Below the pieces are notes generated by a model. The model was given only the letters and a program-made list of their open reading frames with translations. It was not told where the DNA came from and made no database searches. 64,000 nt of DNA, taken from Fragilaria crotonensis (Eukaryota > Bacillariophyta > Fragilariophyceae > Fragilariales > Fragilariaceae). Numbering within the stretch: position 1 is the stretch's first letter; the number at the start of each line of letters is the position of its first letter. The position numbers were made by a program, and so were the translations under genes. The stretch spans positions 17,200 through 81,199 of the forward strand of contig JAKSYS010000237.1 in the NCBI GenBank assembly GCA_022925895.1, read 5' to 3'. Positions 32,212 to 42,707 of the stretch are shown piece after piece.

Positions 32212-33154
32212 ATGGCAGAGGTTCCATCACTGTCCCCTGTCTCTCGTCAGCAAGGAGGAGTCCCTATGGATAAGGCGTACCTGTTCCGTGATGGTATGGA
32301 TGAATTCACACCACCTCCAGGAACAAAGGTCAATAAACAATTCAGATCGCAAGTTCGAGTCTTTTATCATCACCCGCTCGTGCTGTTTCAGAGTTTCCAC
32401 TACACATGTTCAGCTCTTGGTTTCAAGACCTCCCGTTGTCCAAGATTATGACTCAGAACGAAAGAGAGGACTCCAATGAAATTTGGCAATTCAAGGTAGT
32501 TACGTTGTACCCACACGTGTCCAAACAAACAAAGCTGAGGCGACAAGGTTTAAGTGGGCGACAGAAGCTGCAAGGCAATTCTACAGCACATCATTCAATT
32601 CTACAGAAGCTGATTTGAGCTCTATCGATCGTGCTGTGAATTCTGATCCATCAATAATGATTGTGGGACGTCCTCTTGGAAAAGAAGATGACCCCTTCAA
32701 GAAATCTGTCATAGGGTGCCAAGACTCTGTTGTTATTGCATGCATTACATTTCGAAGTGGAATTGGAGATGAAGTTGGTGCGTCGTTGGTGCTTTGGCTG
32801 TTGATTGCAGAATCTGAATCACGGAAGCCATCCGGTCTTACATCCTGGAGACGGCAAGGGTTTGGACGTCTGATGTTAGTAATGCTCATCAAGCATTCAA
32901 CTTTTTTATTATTGTCTCACCGTGAGCTGTCACAATGTCAGGAGAGCCTACATGGTGTGGACATCTACTTGCAGTGTCCCCATGACGAGCCAAAGGAATT
33001 CTACCAAGCCTGTGGGTTCCGTCAAATCAATCTCCAAGACACAACTGGCATTGAGTTTCTTCCCAAGACAATTGCCGACACCTTAATGGACGAGACCACA
33101 GGTGGATTTGCATGGATTGTACCAGAGTCTGAGGAGCACTGCATTATCCTCTGA
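32212..33154 (+). CDS. B accessory gene, GNAT-like N-terminal segment
   Basis: ATG 32212 (M-A-E-V-P-S-L-S-P), with a frame change or intron near 32450, then the frame 32483-33154. It contains W-R-R-Q-G-F-G-R-L-M-L-V-M-L-I (acetyl-CoA-binding R/Q-x-x-G-x-G/A, about 32850-32900) and, 40 residues on, E-F-Y-Q-A-C-G-F (near 33000), the two most typical words of GNAT acetyltransferases. Role in transposition is unknown. The downstream frames suggest that it is the start of a larger protein, but the frame ends at 33154 (TGA), so it could be a separate gene. Confidence 0.5.
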
Positions 33155-33315
33155 TGAAACTTTCTTCCGGTTCCCTTTTGAACAGTGCTGCTAACAGTGC
33201 TGCTGTCGAGGTTGTTGAAAGCAACAGTGATGTGATCAGTGCAACAAATGATGGTTCCCGCGTGCTGTTGTTGAGTCAGAGGAAGAAAGCAAGATCAATA
33301 TAGTCGCAAAATCGA

Positions 33316-33648
33316 GTGGTGGTTCCCTTCCTCGTGAGCAGTGATGTTTTGGAGATTGTGCAGAGCAACAATGAGACAGTCAGTGCACGGAATGATGGTA
33401 GCAACACCAGAAAAACATTTGTATGGTGCCAATACCCTTCATCAACAATCGATCTCCAAGATGATGTTGCAAGTGGAGCATTGCTGACAAATGCAGATCT
33501 GGAAGAGGCATTTACCGGTCTGGACTATTTGAACAACCTTCTTCCACCACCATTTGGTGACCTGGTTCTGCCTGACCAGTTGCGTGGTTTTGGAGAAATG
33601 GGATCACAGGAAAGGCTTGATCATAGCAAAAGTGGTGGGAAAACTTGA
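33316..33648 (+). CDS. B accessory gene, unassigned segment
   Basis: Open frame of 110 residues between the GNAT-like and peptidase-like parts, acidic, without known motifs. Probably a linker of the same accessory gene or decayed sequence. Confidence 0.3.
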   Translation: MVVPFLVSSDVLEIVQSNNETVSARNDGSNTRKTFVWCQYPSSTIDLQDDVASGALLTNADLEEAFTGLDYLNNLLPPPFGDLVLPDQLRGFGEMGSQERLDHSKSGGKT

Positions 33649-33699
33649 TGGCCACCCGTGAGCTGCAAATGATGACTTCACTCCTCATGAGGGATGGCA

Positions 33700-34650
33700 G
33701 GTATCACACATCAGTTGCAATCCTGTCTTTGACGACATGCAGGTAATTCAAGGTTGCTTTGGACGTCTTCAACGTCATCTATCTGCAAAGAAGTACGAAC
33801 GACTTGATGGTAGCCAATGGAGCCGATCATGCAGAATGTCTTGCCCTTGTGAAAAAGGTATGGAAGTTCTAAGGAAGAACTTTACCAGAAGTATGATGAC
33901 CAAATGAATCGTGTTGTGAAGGAAGTCCTGTTGTTCTATCCAGGGCTTCTGCAGAAAAGGTTGATTGTGTTTCCTACGAATCTCAGCGACGATCATTGGG
34001 GGCAACATTTGTTTTCAATGCTGGAGACGTTGTGGCTGCCACGGATGATGTATCATGCCTCCGGACATGTTTTTTCGCTATTGCAGTCTTCATCCCTCCG
34101 GCACGAAAAATTCCAAACAATGTCGGTGTTGTCTGGTTCCTGAACCTTGCCTTCAGTTACCAGGAGCAAAGGAAAACAGTGCAAATGATAGCAGCACTCC
34201 AAACAAGATGAAGTGGCTCAGTCCGTTCGGACGAACCTTTTGGGCAAATGAAGGGCACCAATACATTCCCTGCATTGAGGGTGTTGGATAATGATGTTCT
34301 TCCCTGCAAGAAGATGGCCATAGCTGTGGGATTGGGATTATAGCTGCAATTGCAATAATTCTCCGAGATATCATTGGGACTCAAGATGGAGTTGCAGCGT
34401 ACGAAATGTTTAGACGCGATCGCATGGAAATCCAGATGTCAACTGATGTGAAATCGAAGGAGCACATTTGCTGTTTTCCACAGGGAATATTCACAAAACT
34501 GTTTAAAAGGGTTGATTCGGCTTCCATTTCCTACTTGCATGCGATGAAAGCACAGTGGTTTTTGCTGTTTGATCGCATTGCAGAATTTCAACACGTCACA
34601 GTGCCAAAACGTCAGAATTCAAATCATTTGATGGATCCTGTTACGGAAGT
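33700..34650 (+). pseudogene. B accessory gene, Ulp1/C48 peptidase-like domain
   Basis: Frames read Y-P-G-L-L-Q-K-R-L-I-V-F-P-T-N-L-S-D-D-H-W (His 33994-33996), then after a frame change G-A-T-F-V-F-N-A-G, and later S-L-Q-E-D-G-H-S-C-G-I-G (Gln 34307, Cys 34325-34327). H-W ... Q-x-x-G-x-x-C-G is the catalytic arrangement of Ulp1/SENP cysteine proteases, which remove SUMO-like modifiers; several plant DNA transposons carry such domains. The frame break falls exactly on a G run (five G, six needed). Target unknown. Confidence 0.65.
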
Positions 34651-34656
34651 CTGAAG

Positions 34657-36532
34657 TTGGAACTTCAGACTTTCACGTGGCCCTGGATGCCAGTACCATC
34701 CAATGCCGCAGAGGAAGACTGTGTGACCTCACAGGACGACAGTGTTACGTTGGAGGATGTTTCTTCCAGGGAGGATGTTTTGCCAAATGCCAATGAACGG
34801 AGTTTGCCATCAGAGGAGGATGTTGCCGATTTCAAACCATCTGGATCTGCTGATGGACCTGAACAACAGGAAGAAGATATTGATCTCAACGAAGCCTGGT
34901 GGAATGATCCTGCTAAGCTTCCCGAGCAAGCAGGGTATGGAAAGGTGGGCCTCCTCGTACGTATGGTTATGGAGACATTCATGTACCTGATGAATGCCCG
35001 AAATTACCTTTTGGAGAAAGTAGGTACAAAACATTGGTATCAGACAATGAAGTTGAGAAATTTAGAAAAAAGTGGCGAAAGAAAGGAGATGAGAAAGATC
35101 GATCAGTGCTTCTGAGGGATGAGGAGGCAATGAACAAATTCGTGGAGGACAGATTTTTGTACTGGGGTTGGAGCTCTACCAAAGATCACCTGAAGAATGT
35201 GGAAAAGAAGCGGGCCGAGATGCAAAGAAAAATTGATGGATGTAAGAAGAAAAAGACGAAGGATGATTACAGAGAGCAGTACACGAAAGAAATAAAGTTT
35301 ATGAAGAAGGAAAGGAAGAAATTCAAAAGGGCATTTGAATTGAATGGACATTTGGCACTGAGGCCATGGTGCATGGCCTCAAGTACAACCCACGTGAAGA
35401 TACCTTTGTTGCACTTTTGGTTTACAATGTTAAGACAAAAGAAGGAAAGTTGGAAATGAAGGAAGAAAAAATTGCTGTTTCCAAAGACTGGATCAAGGAT
35501 GCCGATTATGCAAAAGGGGTAATCCAACATGTCATTAACCTTGGAAACACGGATGGATTTGTACCTGTTCCTGAAGGGGAAACCATCCTCATTCATACTA
35601 AAAAGGTACATAAGCTGCAATACGTTCACCCACAGACACAATGGGTGTTTGATCCTCAGTCGAAAAGGTCCTTAAGGAGCAACAGTGACTCACCAGGGGG
35701 TAAACATATGAAGCAGATACAGGCCCCTGGTTACTGGGAGGTCATCTTTCATGGAGAAACACAGCCCATTCGAACTGATGAAGACTTTGTGAAACAATTT
35801 AAGACAGGATTCTTGGAGGAGGTCAAGCGTATGAGGTGTGGATTTGTTGACATACCAGTGGGCGATTTCAAAGAATCACATTTGCATGAATATCCCAAGC
35901 TGCAGGTTCCTGAAGCACCCCAGGTGCACTTTGTACAATCCGAAGGTGAAGATCTTTGTGTTTCAAAGTCATTGGCCAGTGCTTTATATGCAATTGGCTT
36001 TGATAATGCTGCCAAATCCATTAACCATTTTGGTGAAAGTCACCTAAGAGGAGGTACTGTTGATGCCATTCGAAAGGTGGGACAGTTTGCTGAAACTCAG
36101 CTGCCTACATGGATCACCCGAAAAGTTCTGAAGAGACCACACATGTTTGATTGGCAACTCCTTCAAGAACAAATGAAGGACACAATGGTATTGGCTGTGC
36201 TCAATGAATCCGATGGAAATGGTTCACATGCAGTTACCATTCACAGTGGGTATGTGTATGATGCAAATGAAGTGGTTGCAATTCCTCTCTGCAAGGAGGC
36301 CTTGGATTATTGCTGCTCAACCTCAACTGTGAAGAATGAGTTTGTGAGCTTTCGGAAGGCAACTCTCTTTTTTTATGATGGCCCAGACATCAACAGGAAA
36401 GCAAGTTTTACTCTTTGGGTAGATTCAAACAAGCGAAAGCGAGCCGATGGTGATGGTCCAAAGATTGTGAGGGCTCGAACAGACGATGGCAACATGTTTC
36501 CTTTAGGTACTTTGATGCAACAAGCTAGCTAA
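34657..36532 (+). CDS. B accessory gene, C-terminal module with Cys/His protease-like motifs
   Basis: Frames 34657-35115, about 35034-35380 and 35366-36532 join with frame changes. A Lys/Glu-rich helical part (35030-35330) is followed by a 388-residue frame with G-E-D-L-C-V-S-K-S-L-A-S-A-L (Cys near 35955) and, 90 residues on, G-S-H-A-V-T-I-H-S-G-Y-V-Y-D-A-N-E (His near 36230), a spacing and context seen in papain-fold peptidases. Its TAA (36530-36532) overlaps the stop of the convergent transposase. Confidence 0.55.
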
Positions 36533-39470
36533 GCGAATTTGGATGCCCACTCTGTATATGGTTTTGTCTCAAGAACTGTGGAACTGTTGTGTGAGATGGA
36601 TATAACAAAACAAGGGGCCACCACAGTGTTTCCAGAGACAAGGTGGTATGTTGGAGACCACTTCCACTCTCTCAACAGGGTTGACTCGTGTTCTTTAATT
36701 TCTTCTGTTGTGGATTGAACAACCAGTTGGTATCTCTCGTCCGGATCCTTGGGTGAGTCAACAACAACTACAGAGCCAAACGACAGGAAACTTCCCATGT
36801 TCCCAAAGTCAATTATCATCCAGTCATGTATGGGACCATCGGACTGATAGCAGGGATGACATCGAAAGGTGTGGACATCTCGTTTGTATTCAGTACAAAA
36901 GGTTATTGAGTCGGATTCCTTAAAGGAATCAAAAAGAAACTCAATCAACTCCAGGGGAAGAGCAAGTAAATCACGGTGAGTTCTGGTGTCCCATTCAATT
37001 TTGTACTGAATTTGTTTACTCGATTTGAATCGATAAACACAGCCAAATGTTGCTTGTCCGGTGCTCTGAAAGATTCCATTCCTTGTTGTTTCATCATCAT
37101 GGTGGCTGTCGGGTACATCAGCATCACCATCTGGTTGCTCCCATATGCGCGTGTGTATGGTGTCGATCATGAAGGAGTACATTAAACGTTGGGCTGCCTG
37201 AAGTTCATATGCAGAACCCTCAATTCGCTTCTGTGCCCGTCTCCCAGGGTGCTTTGCAGCAGGAATTAGAAGTGATTCTGGACGCTGTGCACAAAAGTTC
37301 ACTGGAGAGCCAAACCGAGACATATCATCCACAATGTGTAACAACTCATGGAATTTCGAAACTTCCATGCATCCTCGGCATTGCTTTTCTGTCCTTCCTT
37401 CCTTATGATGGTTCCCTTTTTCTTACCCTTTTTCTTGTCATCCTCCTTTCCCTCAACTTTCAAGGGAATGGACTGTTTGCACATATCCATGAAATTGCGA
37501 ATGGAATCCTGATGTTTCTTCATTTCATTTGCAACATGTGCTGGATTTGTAGTCTCCCAGTAATGACTCTGGTTTAGCCAAGCATCGAAACAAAGGAGAG
37601 ATTCAAGTACTTCAAGGACCTCAGGAACCTTCTTAGTTGTTCTTTTCTCAAGACATGTTTGGATCATTTGCCATCCTGCTTCATATTGGAAGAGGATGAC
37701 AAACAAAAAAGAGGCCAACGCGTTCTGATGCAGTTATCTTTGTCAAATTTGTTACCCCATTGCTGAAATCTGTTGATGGATACTCCTTTCGGTAGGTTTG
37801 GCGATGAGACTTGTGAAATGCTATTGCAAGGTCATCAAAGGCAGCCTTCTTGGATGCTGGAAGACTGTCCAATATAAGTTTTGTTACTTTCTCGATGACA
37901 CCTTTCCGAAATGCATGCATTGTCTCCACAGGAGTGGCCCCAAAGATTCCACGCTCAGGGTCAGCAAAGGCAATGTGTTCAAATGCATTTTCAAGTTTAT
38001 GTTGAGACCATCGCTTCCTGAGATCATCATCATTACTCCTGGCAATGAAACCCATATCCGAGGCTACCAGGTATTTGCAATGGACATCACAGTTCTTCAG
38101 ATCATCATAATTGACATCACAGCACCGATGAGGGCGTTGGATTCCACTGGTGTGAACACCATACCGACCACACAGCATATCTCCTTCTTGCATATCTTGA
38201 ATGATGAACAACACACATGTGACAATGTCGACACAGATTCTACCCTTTGGACCAATTGGCAAATGAACACCACACAGTTGTGGTGAACATTTCGAAAGGT
38301 CTCCAATACAGCATCCAGCTCCTTATGATAGATACGAATGGCATCGCCCATACGAAGTGTCTGCTTCTGAGCTGATGAGGACTTCCTCTTTGGGAGAAAG
38401 CCATGATAGCCCCATGCCTTGATACTCCTTCTGAATTTTTCTGTAAAATGGCTGGAACATGTAGGGTTTAAGTGAAAAGCGATCATTCCCTGTTACAGAG
38501 GTACGATCAATCCATTGGATGATTGGAACAAACAATTGCTTCTGAGGATCTGTGATTAATCGATCATACGCCTTGCGATAGACACTCCCGGACAGTGCCT
38601 CACCCAAAACATTGCTGCCTTTCAATTTGTGGTAGGGCTTCAGGGGATCATTGATATCGATGGCAAGGTTTTCTGCAGTCATAATGCTTGGATTTTGCAG
38701 CAAACTTAGCAACTGTGAAGCGAAGTCAAAACAAATCACATCTGATGGAGAGCCATGATGTACATCCACTCTTCGTACAAAGGGAAGCAGTCTTTTCCCA
38801 TTACGAACTGAGTTGATCAGGGCATCAACATTTTGGCACGCGAGTCCACCCACTGGGTTGTAAGAATAATTATCAGCAGATGCAGAGCGTGCCCACTCAG
38901 GACTTGACCAAAAGTGTAGTCGGGTGCATTGGCATGGTCCAGGATTTTGAGGAGAGAAACAGTCCACTTCTGATCGGTAGTATACATGAAGTTTGAACGA
39001 AATGATGGGGCTTCCACATCTTCATCAAGTGCAGAATTCGTACAGGTAAGAATGTTTGGGTCATCACTTAACACGGACAAATCATCACTTTTGTTGCAGT
39101 CCTCGATGTCCTCACAAGAAGTGCTTTCAACTTCCACACCATTGCCAGCCGGAAACTGCAGAAGGTTGTCTGTGCCATCAAAATCCATGTGGGGATCATT
39201 CACCATATGTCGCCTTAAAAGGGCAGGCCTCTTGTTACTTGTGCATGTGATATTCCCATCCTCATGAAGACGGCGACGGTGTGAAGCAGAAGCCCCATGT
39301 GTTGCTGCATGGTGTGATTTCTTCACAATGAAATTATAACACCCGATGTTTCTATCAATATGCTGTGTATATGCTGCTTGATTGGAAAAGGGTTTCTTGT
39401 TGAAATTCAGGCAGAAGGGGTTTTGACAGAAGAGCAGGGGTGCCTTTGAGGAAGCAGACGAGGACAACAT
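36529..39470 (-). pseudogene. Transposase of element B (Plavaka/CMC-like)
   Basis: Start ATG 39470; N-terminal finger L-F-C-Q-N-P-F-C...H-I-D-R-N-I-G-C. Further motifs: V-I-C-F-D-F-A-S-Q-L-L-S-L-L-Q (near 38720), V-P-I-I-Q-W-I-D-R-T-S-V-T-G (first Asp, near 38520), I-I-Q-D-M-Q-E-G-D-M-L-C-G (38185), P-V-E-T-M-H-A-F-R-K-G (third acidic residue, near 37925), Y-P-S-T-D-F-S-N-G-V-T-N-L-T (37760) and the C-terminal frame 37368-36529 with K-F-H-E-L-L-H-I and H-P-G-R-R-A-Q-K. At least four frame changes split it. It should move B by DDE chemistry; inactive as sequenced. Confidence 0.78.
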
Positions 39471-39829
39471 TTTGAAGAGAAGGTTTTGAAGAAAGGGTTT
39501 TGAAGAGGACGAGTGAAGTGAAAATGAGGTGTTGAAAGATGACAGGACACAGATTCACTAAACAGAAGTTCGGGAAAGCATGCATTCAAATTGTACATTT
39601 ACTTTCGGTACATTTTTGGTGTATGTAAAAAATGAAGGGGGGTGTGGTATGAATTCAAAATTTGAAAACCCTGCATGAATGTGTAGAACCTACATACCAA
39701 CTCGGTACTTGGTATGAAATTCAAATGGTGGCAAAAAAGACTATCCCACAAACAGGATTTTCAGTGTTCAAAATTTGGCGCACAATCGGAAAGTTTTTCA
39801 CACAACAAGGAAGCACCACAAATACAACC
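39471..39829. promoter_or_regulatory. Divergent promoter region of B
   Basis: Lies between the start of the B transposase (-) and of gene B2 (+). No TATA box was singled out. Being shared, it would co-regulate both genes. Confidence 0.4.
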
Positions 39830-41146
39830 ATGGCATCAATGGCACAGGAAACAGCAGCAGGCATGACTGCCTTAAAGCCCAGCTCTAGGAAACAAAGGAG
39901 AGACTTCATAAGAGGCGTGAAACGAGTGACCACAGATCCCAATGATCTGATTCAAAGTGACAACGAGGAGGAGGAGGAGGAAGAAGTGCCACGGAAAATG
40001 GATGCAAAACTAGGACAGAAGCATGCATACGGAAATCCACCATCCCTACCTTCAACTATTAAAGTCGGGAAATCAAGTGACAGCCAACTAACATCATCGG
40101 TTCCAGGGCTAAGCAGCATAGTAAATACAGAAGAGAATCAAATCAGTGTGATCAAGACTTGCATCAAAAAACACGTGTTCTCTATTTGGAAGTTCTATCA
40201 AAAAGACTATCATTCTCATTTCAGTGAAGATGAGAAAACACTTTGTGGCTTTATCATGAAGCACACAAACATTCGAGGAACCGAAAACTGGTGGCTTGGG
40301 ATGCGGAGAATAGTTGTAAAAACACACACTGATCTTCGGAACAATGCAATAAAAAACATGCAAACGAAATTCAAAGGTGAGGAATTGAAGTGAGTGTACT
40401 TTGCCAAAGCCCGAGCATACTCACACTCACTTGCATTCAACATCAAACACCTTGCATCCAGAGGGATTCACTTCCAATTTAGGAACGTATGAACACAGCC
40501 TATACAGTGGAAGCGAGGAAGAAACCAGTTACCTCCTCAAGATGAGGGATAATATCTGCTACTATGCCCAAATCATAGACACCTATGCCCCATGCATTGT
40601 CGGCAGCAGCAAGTGGAATAACACTATCAACATGGAGAACCACTGTGCAACAACTGACAGAAAAGTATGGAGCAAGAAAATCCTGTCCATAAGTGATGAA
40701 GCATTCATTTTGCTGTGCCTGATCAACTATGGGAAGAGGTGGTTCGCGGAATTAGTTAAGACAGAGAAAATGGTAAGTTTATCCGAATGGTTTGTCACAG
40801 AACAAACAACAAGAAACTGACTTGTTTTGTTATCACTTGTTGGAAACAGCGAATTGGTACATGGACTGATGAGGACAACAACAACCTACCCGTAAGTTAC
40901 ACTATGATACTAAATGAAATGAAAAACCACATCCTAACTTCTGACCAATCTTTGCAATACCATGTTCGGCAGCCACCACTTTACACATTCTCCAGGAACA
41001 AGGGTGCTCATGATAATGGGGAGGCTGTGGTTAGTCACAGGTGGGAATGAGGAAATACGATGAATTATACATGGCCATCAAGAATGATAGAAAGAAATCA
41101 ACCACCCCAACATTCAACCAGGAACTACTTAAAATGTTTCTGTCCA
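39830..41146 (+). CDS. Third-gene homologue B2, cut by Copia-2
   Basis: ATG 39830 (M-A-S-M-A-Q-E-T). Basic and acidic N-terminus, then C-I-K-K-H-V-F, N-W-W-L-G-M-R-R (40289) and N-N-A-I-K-N-M-Q-T-K-F. GT-AG introns at 40377-40461, 40773-40849 and 40892-41040 keep the frame: exon 2 gives S-D-E-A-F-I-L-L-C-L-I-N-Y-G-K-R-W (40692), exon 3 G-T-W-T-D-E-D, exon 4 G-M-R-K-Y-D-E-L-Y. The first intron is at the same place and phase as in element C. The frame runs into the Copia-2 LTR at 41147. Divergent from the B transposase, sharing the 39471-39829 promoter region. Confidence 0.72.
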
Positions 41147-41435
41147 TGACAAAACCGTACTTGACTACTGGTATGGTTGAGCTGGTATTGCGTACTGTAT
41201 GCTTGAATACTGTACTACTGTCTGTTTCCTGACACGATACTACATTCTACACACATGGTATGTTTTCTACACAGTTTCTACATGCTTCGGATTATGAAAA
41301 TCCTACGATTAAATTATAATTATTGTTGTTGCGAAATCGATAAGTACCATCGGTAGATTGTTCGGATTGATCACCCGTTTCAATCCATCATACCACTGTC
41401 TTCCCCTGTTTTGTACCGTTGTTTGCTCGCTGTTA
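41147..41435 (+). repeat. Copia-2 5' LTR
   Basis: 289 bp aligned without gaps to 57965-58253. Starts TGACAAAACCGTAC; ends TTTGCTCGCTGTTA, an unusual TG...TA end. It is inserted in the coding region of gene B2. Confidence 0.85.
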
Positions 41436-41450
41436 GATTAACAGTCCCGC
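41436..41450 (+). other. Copia-2 primer binding site
   Basis: GATTAACAGTCCCGC begins at the first base after the LTR. Its complement GCGGGACTGTTAATC matches the anticodon arm of tRNA-Asn (anticodon GTT in CTGTTAATC). Priming by a half tRNA is inferred, as for Copia-1 but with another tRNA. Confidence 0.6.
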
Positions 41451-42394
41451 ATTGCTTGTCTTTAACCCGAGAAAGCAAGCGATTTGGTCCATTTGAAGGC
41501 CTCAAGTGGATTTGGTTGAGTTTGTCAAAACGTCGTTCGTCGAATCGACGTGTTAAAGTGCTAAGTAGCACCTGCCGTCCCTGTCGTATTGCGAAGGTTC
41601 GAGGCATTCGTGTGATCTGCATTGAGGCAGATCAGTGTCACCGTCATTGAGACGAATATCGACGGTTTTGTTTAGCAGAAAAGGGACCATTGTCGCTGGC
41701 CCTTCATCGAACGAGTTCGGAAAGCCAGTTGAAACGGGGTTGTTCTGAATCCAACAGGTACTGACGTTCCTGTGTTCTGACGTACGAATCGTATACTTCC
41801 TAAGTAACGAGGAAGATTTGGTCCGAAGTTCCGAAGATTCGGGAAGAAGATTCTTCGGAGATTCGCAATTCGTCACGATTCCCTAAGTAATTTGGACGAG
41901 ATTTGGTCAAAGGTCCGAAGATTCGAGATTCAGATTCGTTGAAGATTCTGAGAGTCACCGAGATCCGAGAGAGAACAAGAATCTTCTGCAACTTCAAGGT
42001 CTGTCGGTCAGCCGGTTTTCCAGATCGAATCTAAGGTCTGTCCTGTGTCCAAAGTTTTTCGACGTCTGTCTGTCCAACGTCATTTGAGTCGAGTCGGATC
42101 GGAAGTCAACGTCCGTCCGTCATCCCATTTTGAGTCGAGTCGGATCGGAAGTCAACGTCCGTCCGTCATCCCATTTTGAGTCGAGTCGGATTGGAACACT
42201 AACCGCCCGTCTGTCATCCGTTTTTTTGGTTACTGAACTTGTTAGTTTTGTGAGTTCGCAATCCGGTGTATTCCGTGGCATTGAGACGCCAAGCTCCTTT
42301 CCTTCAGAAACTTATCACAGTCACCTGCGAGAGGTTCTCAACACAGTTGAGTGAATCGAACCACGTGTCTAACTGTGTAGGTCCTGCTCGATTG
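41451..42394 (+). other. Copia-2 leader, left part, with 46-bp tandem repeats
   Basis: Non-coding leader, continued at 52425-52500. TGAGTCGAGTCGGAT starts at 42085, 42131 and 42177, a 46-bp repeat ending with GTCCGTCATCCCATTT. Degenerate AGATTC repeats lie at 41815-41960. The word CGTCTGTCATCCGTTTTTT occurs at the right end of the left part (about 42208) and again at 52441. No gene is supported. Confidence 0.6.
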
Positions 42395-42429
42395 CATCAG
42401 GGACTCCTGATCTGTAGTATATAAATAAT
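42395..42429 (+). repeat. Left TIR of element C
   Basis: Starts CATCAGGGACTCC and includes ATCTGTAGTATATA. Pairs with 52388-52422 at 31 of 35 positions. Confidence 0.85.
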
Positions 42430-42707
42430 GATTTATAATAATTTATAAAGTTTTCGCTGGCTTTTTTTCAAATAATCTGCGATTCTTACCTATAAATTTC
42501 TGCAGACGGAATTACAAAAATTAACTTTTTTATATAGAACTGTTGTGGATTATTATGTACAACATATTTGGACATATTGGTTATGGCTAATATTTTCAAT
42601 TTATTCCGCGGGTTTCAGGGGGGGGAGGGGGTTCGACGTGTATACTGTATTGCTTTACTGTAAATTTTACACACTGCTGTTTATTGTACACCATCACTTC
42701 TACCATA
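42430..42707. other. Left subterminal region of C
   Basis: AT-rich, no gene, with a G-run (about 42618-42630). It covers the 3' flank of the third gene. Confidence 0.4.

Larger units (their letters stand above)
27861..41146 (+). mobile_element. Element B: CATCAG-ended transposon, right end not found
   Basis: The left end CATCAGAAGGTGGGATATG...TTAACTATTTT at 27861 shares its first ten bases and the inner TTAACTAT block with element A. It interrupts Copia-3 pol after CC (27859-27860). Genes: third-gene homologue (-), accessory gene (+), transposase (-), second third-gene homologue (+). The first three match C in order and direction. Copia-2 enters at 41147, and the missing right end would lie beyond the nested elements, probably outside the window. 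The given end is only the last base certainly belonging to B here. Confidence 0.65.

Noticed and set aside
41147-41435. Solo LTR at 41147
   Set aside because: It is followed at once by a primer site and a leader that continues at 52425 after element C, so it is the 5' LTR of Copia-2.
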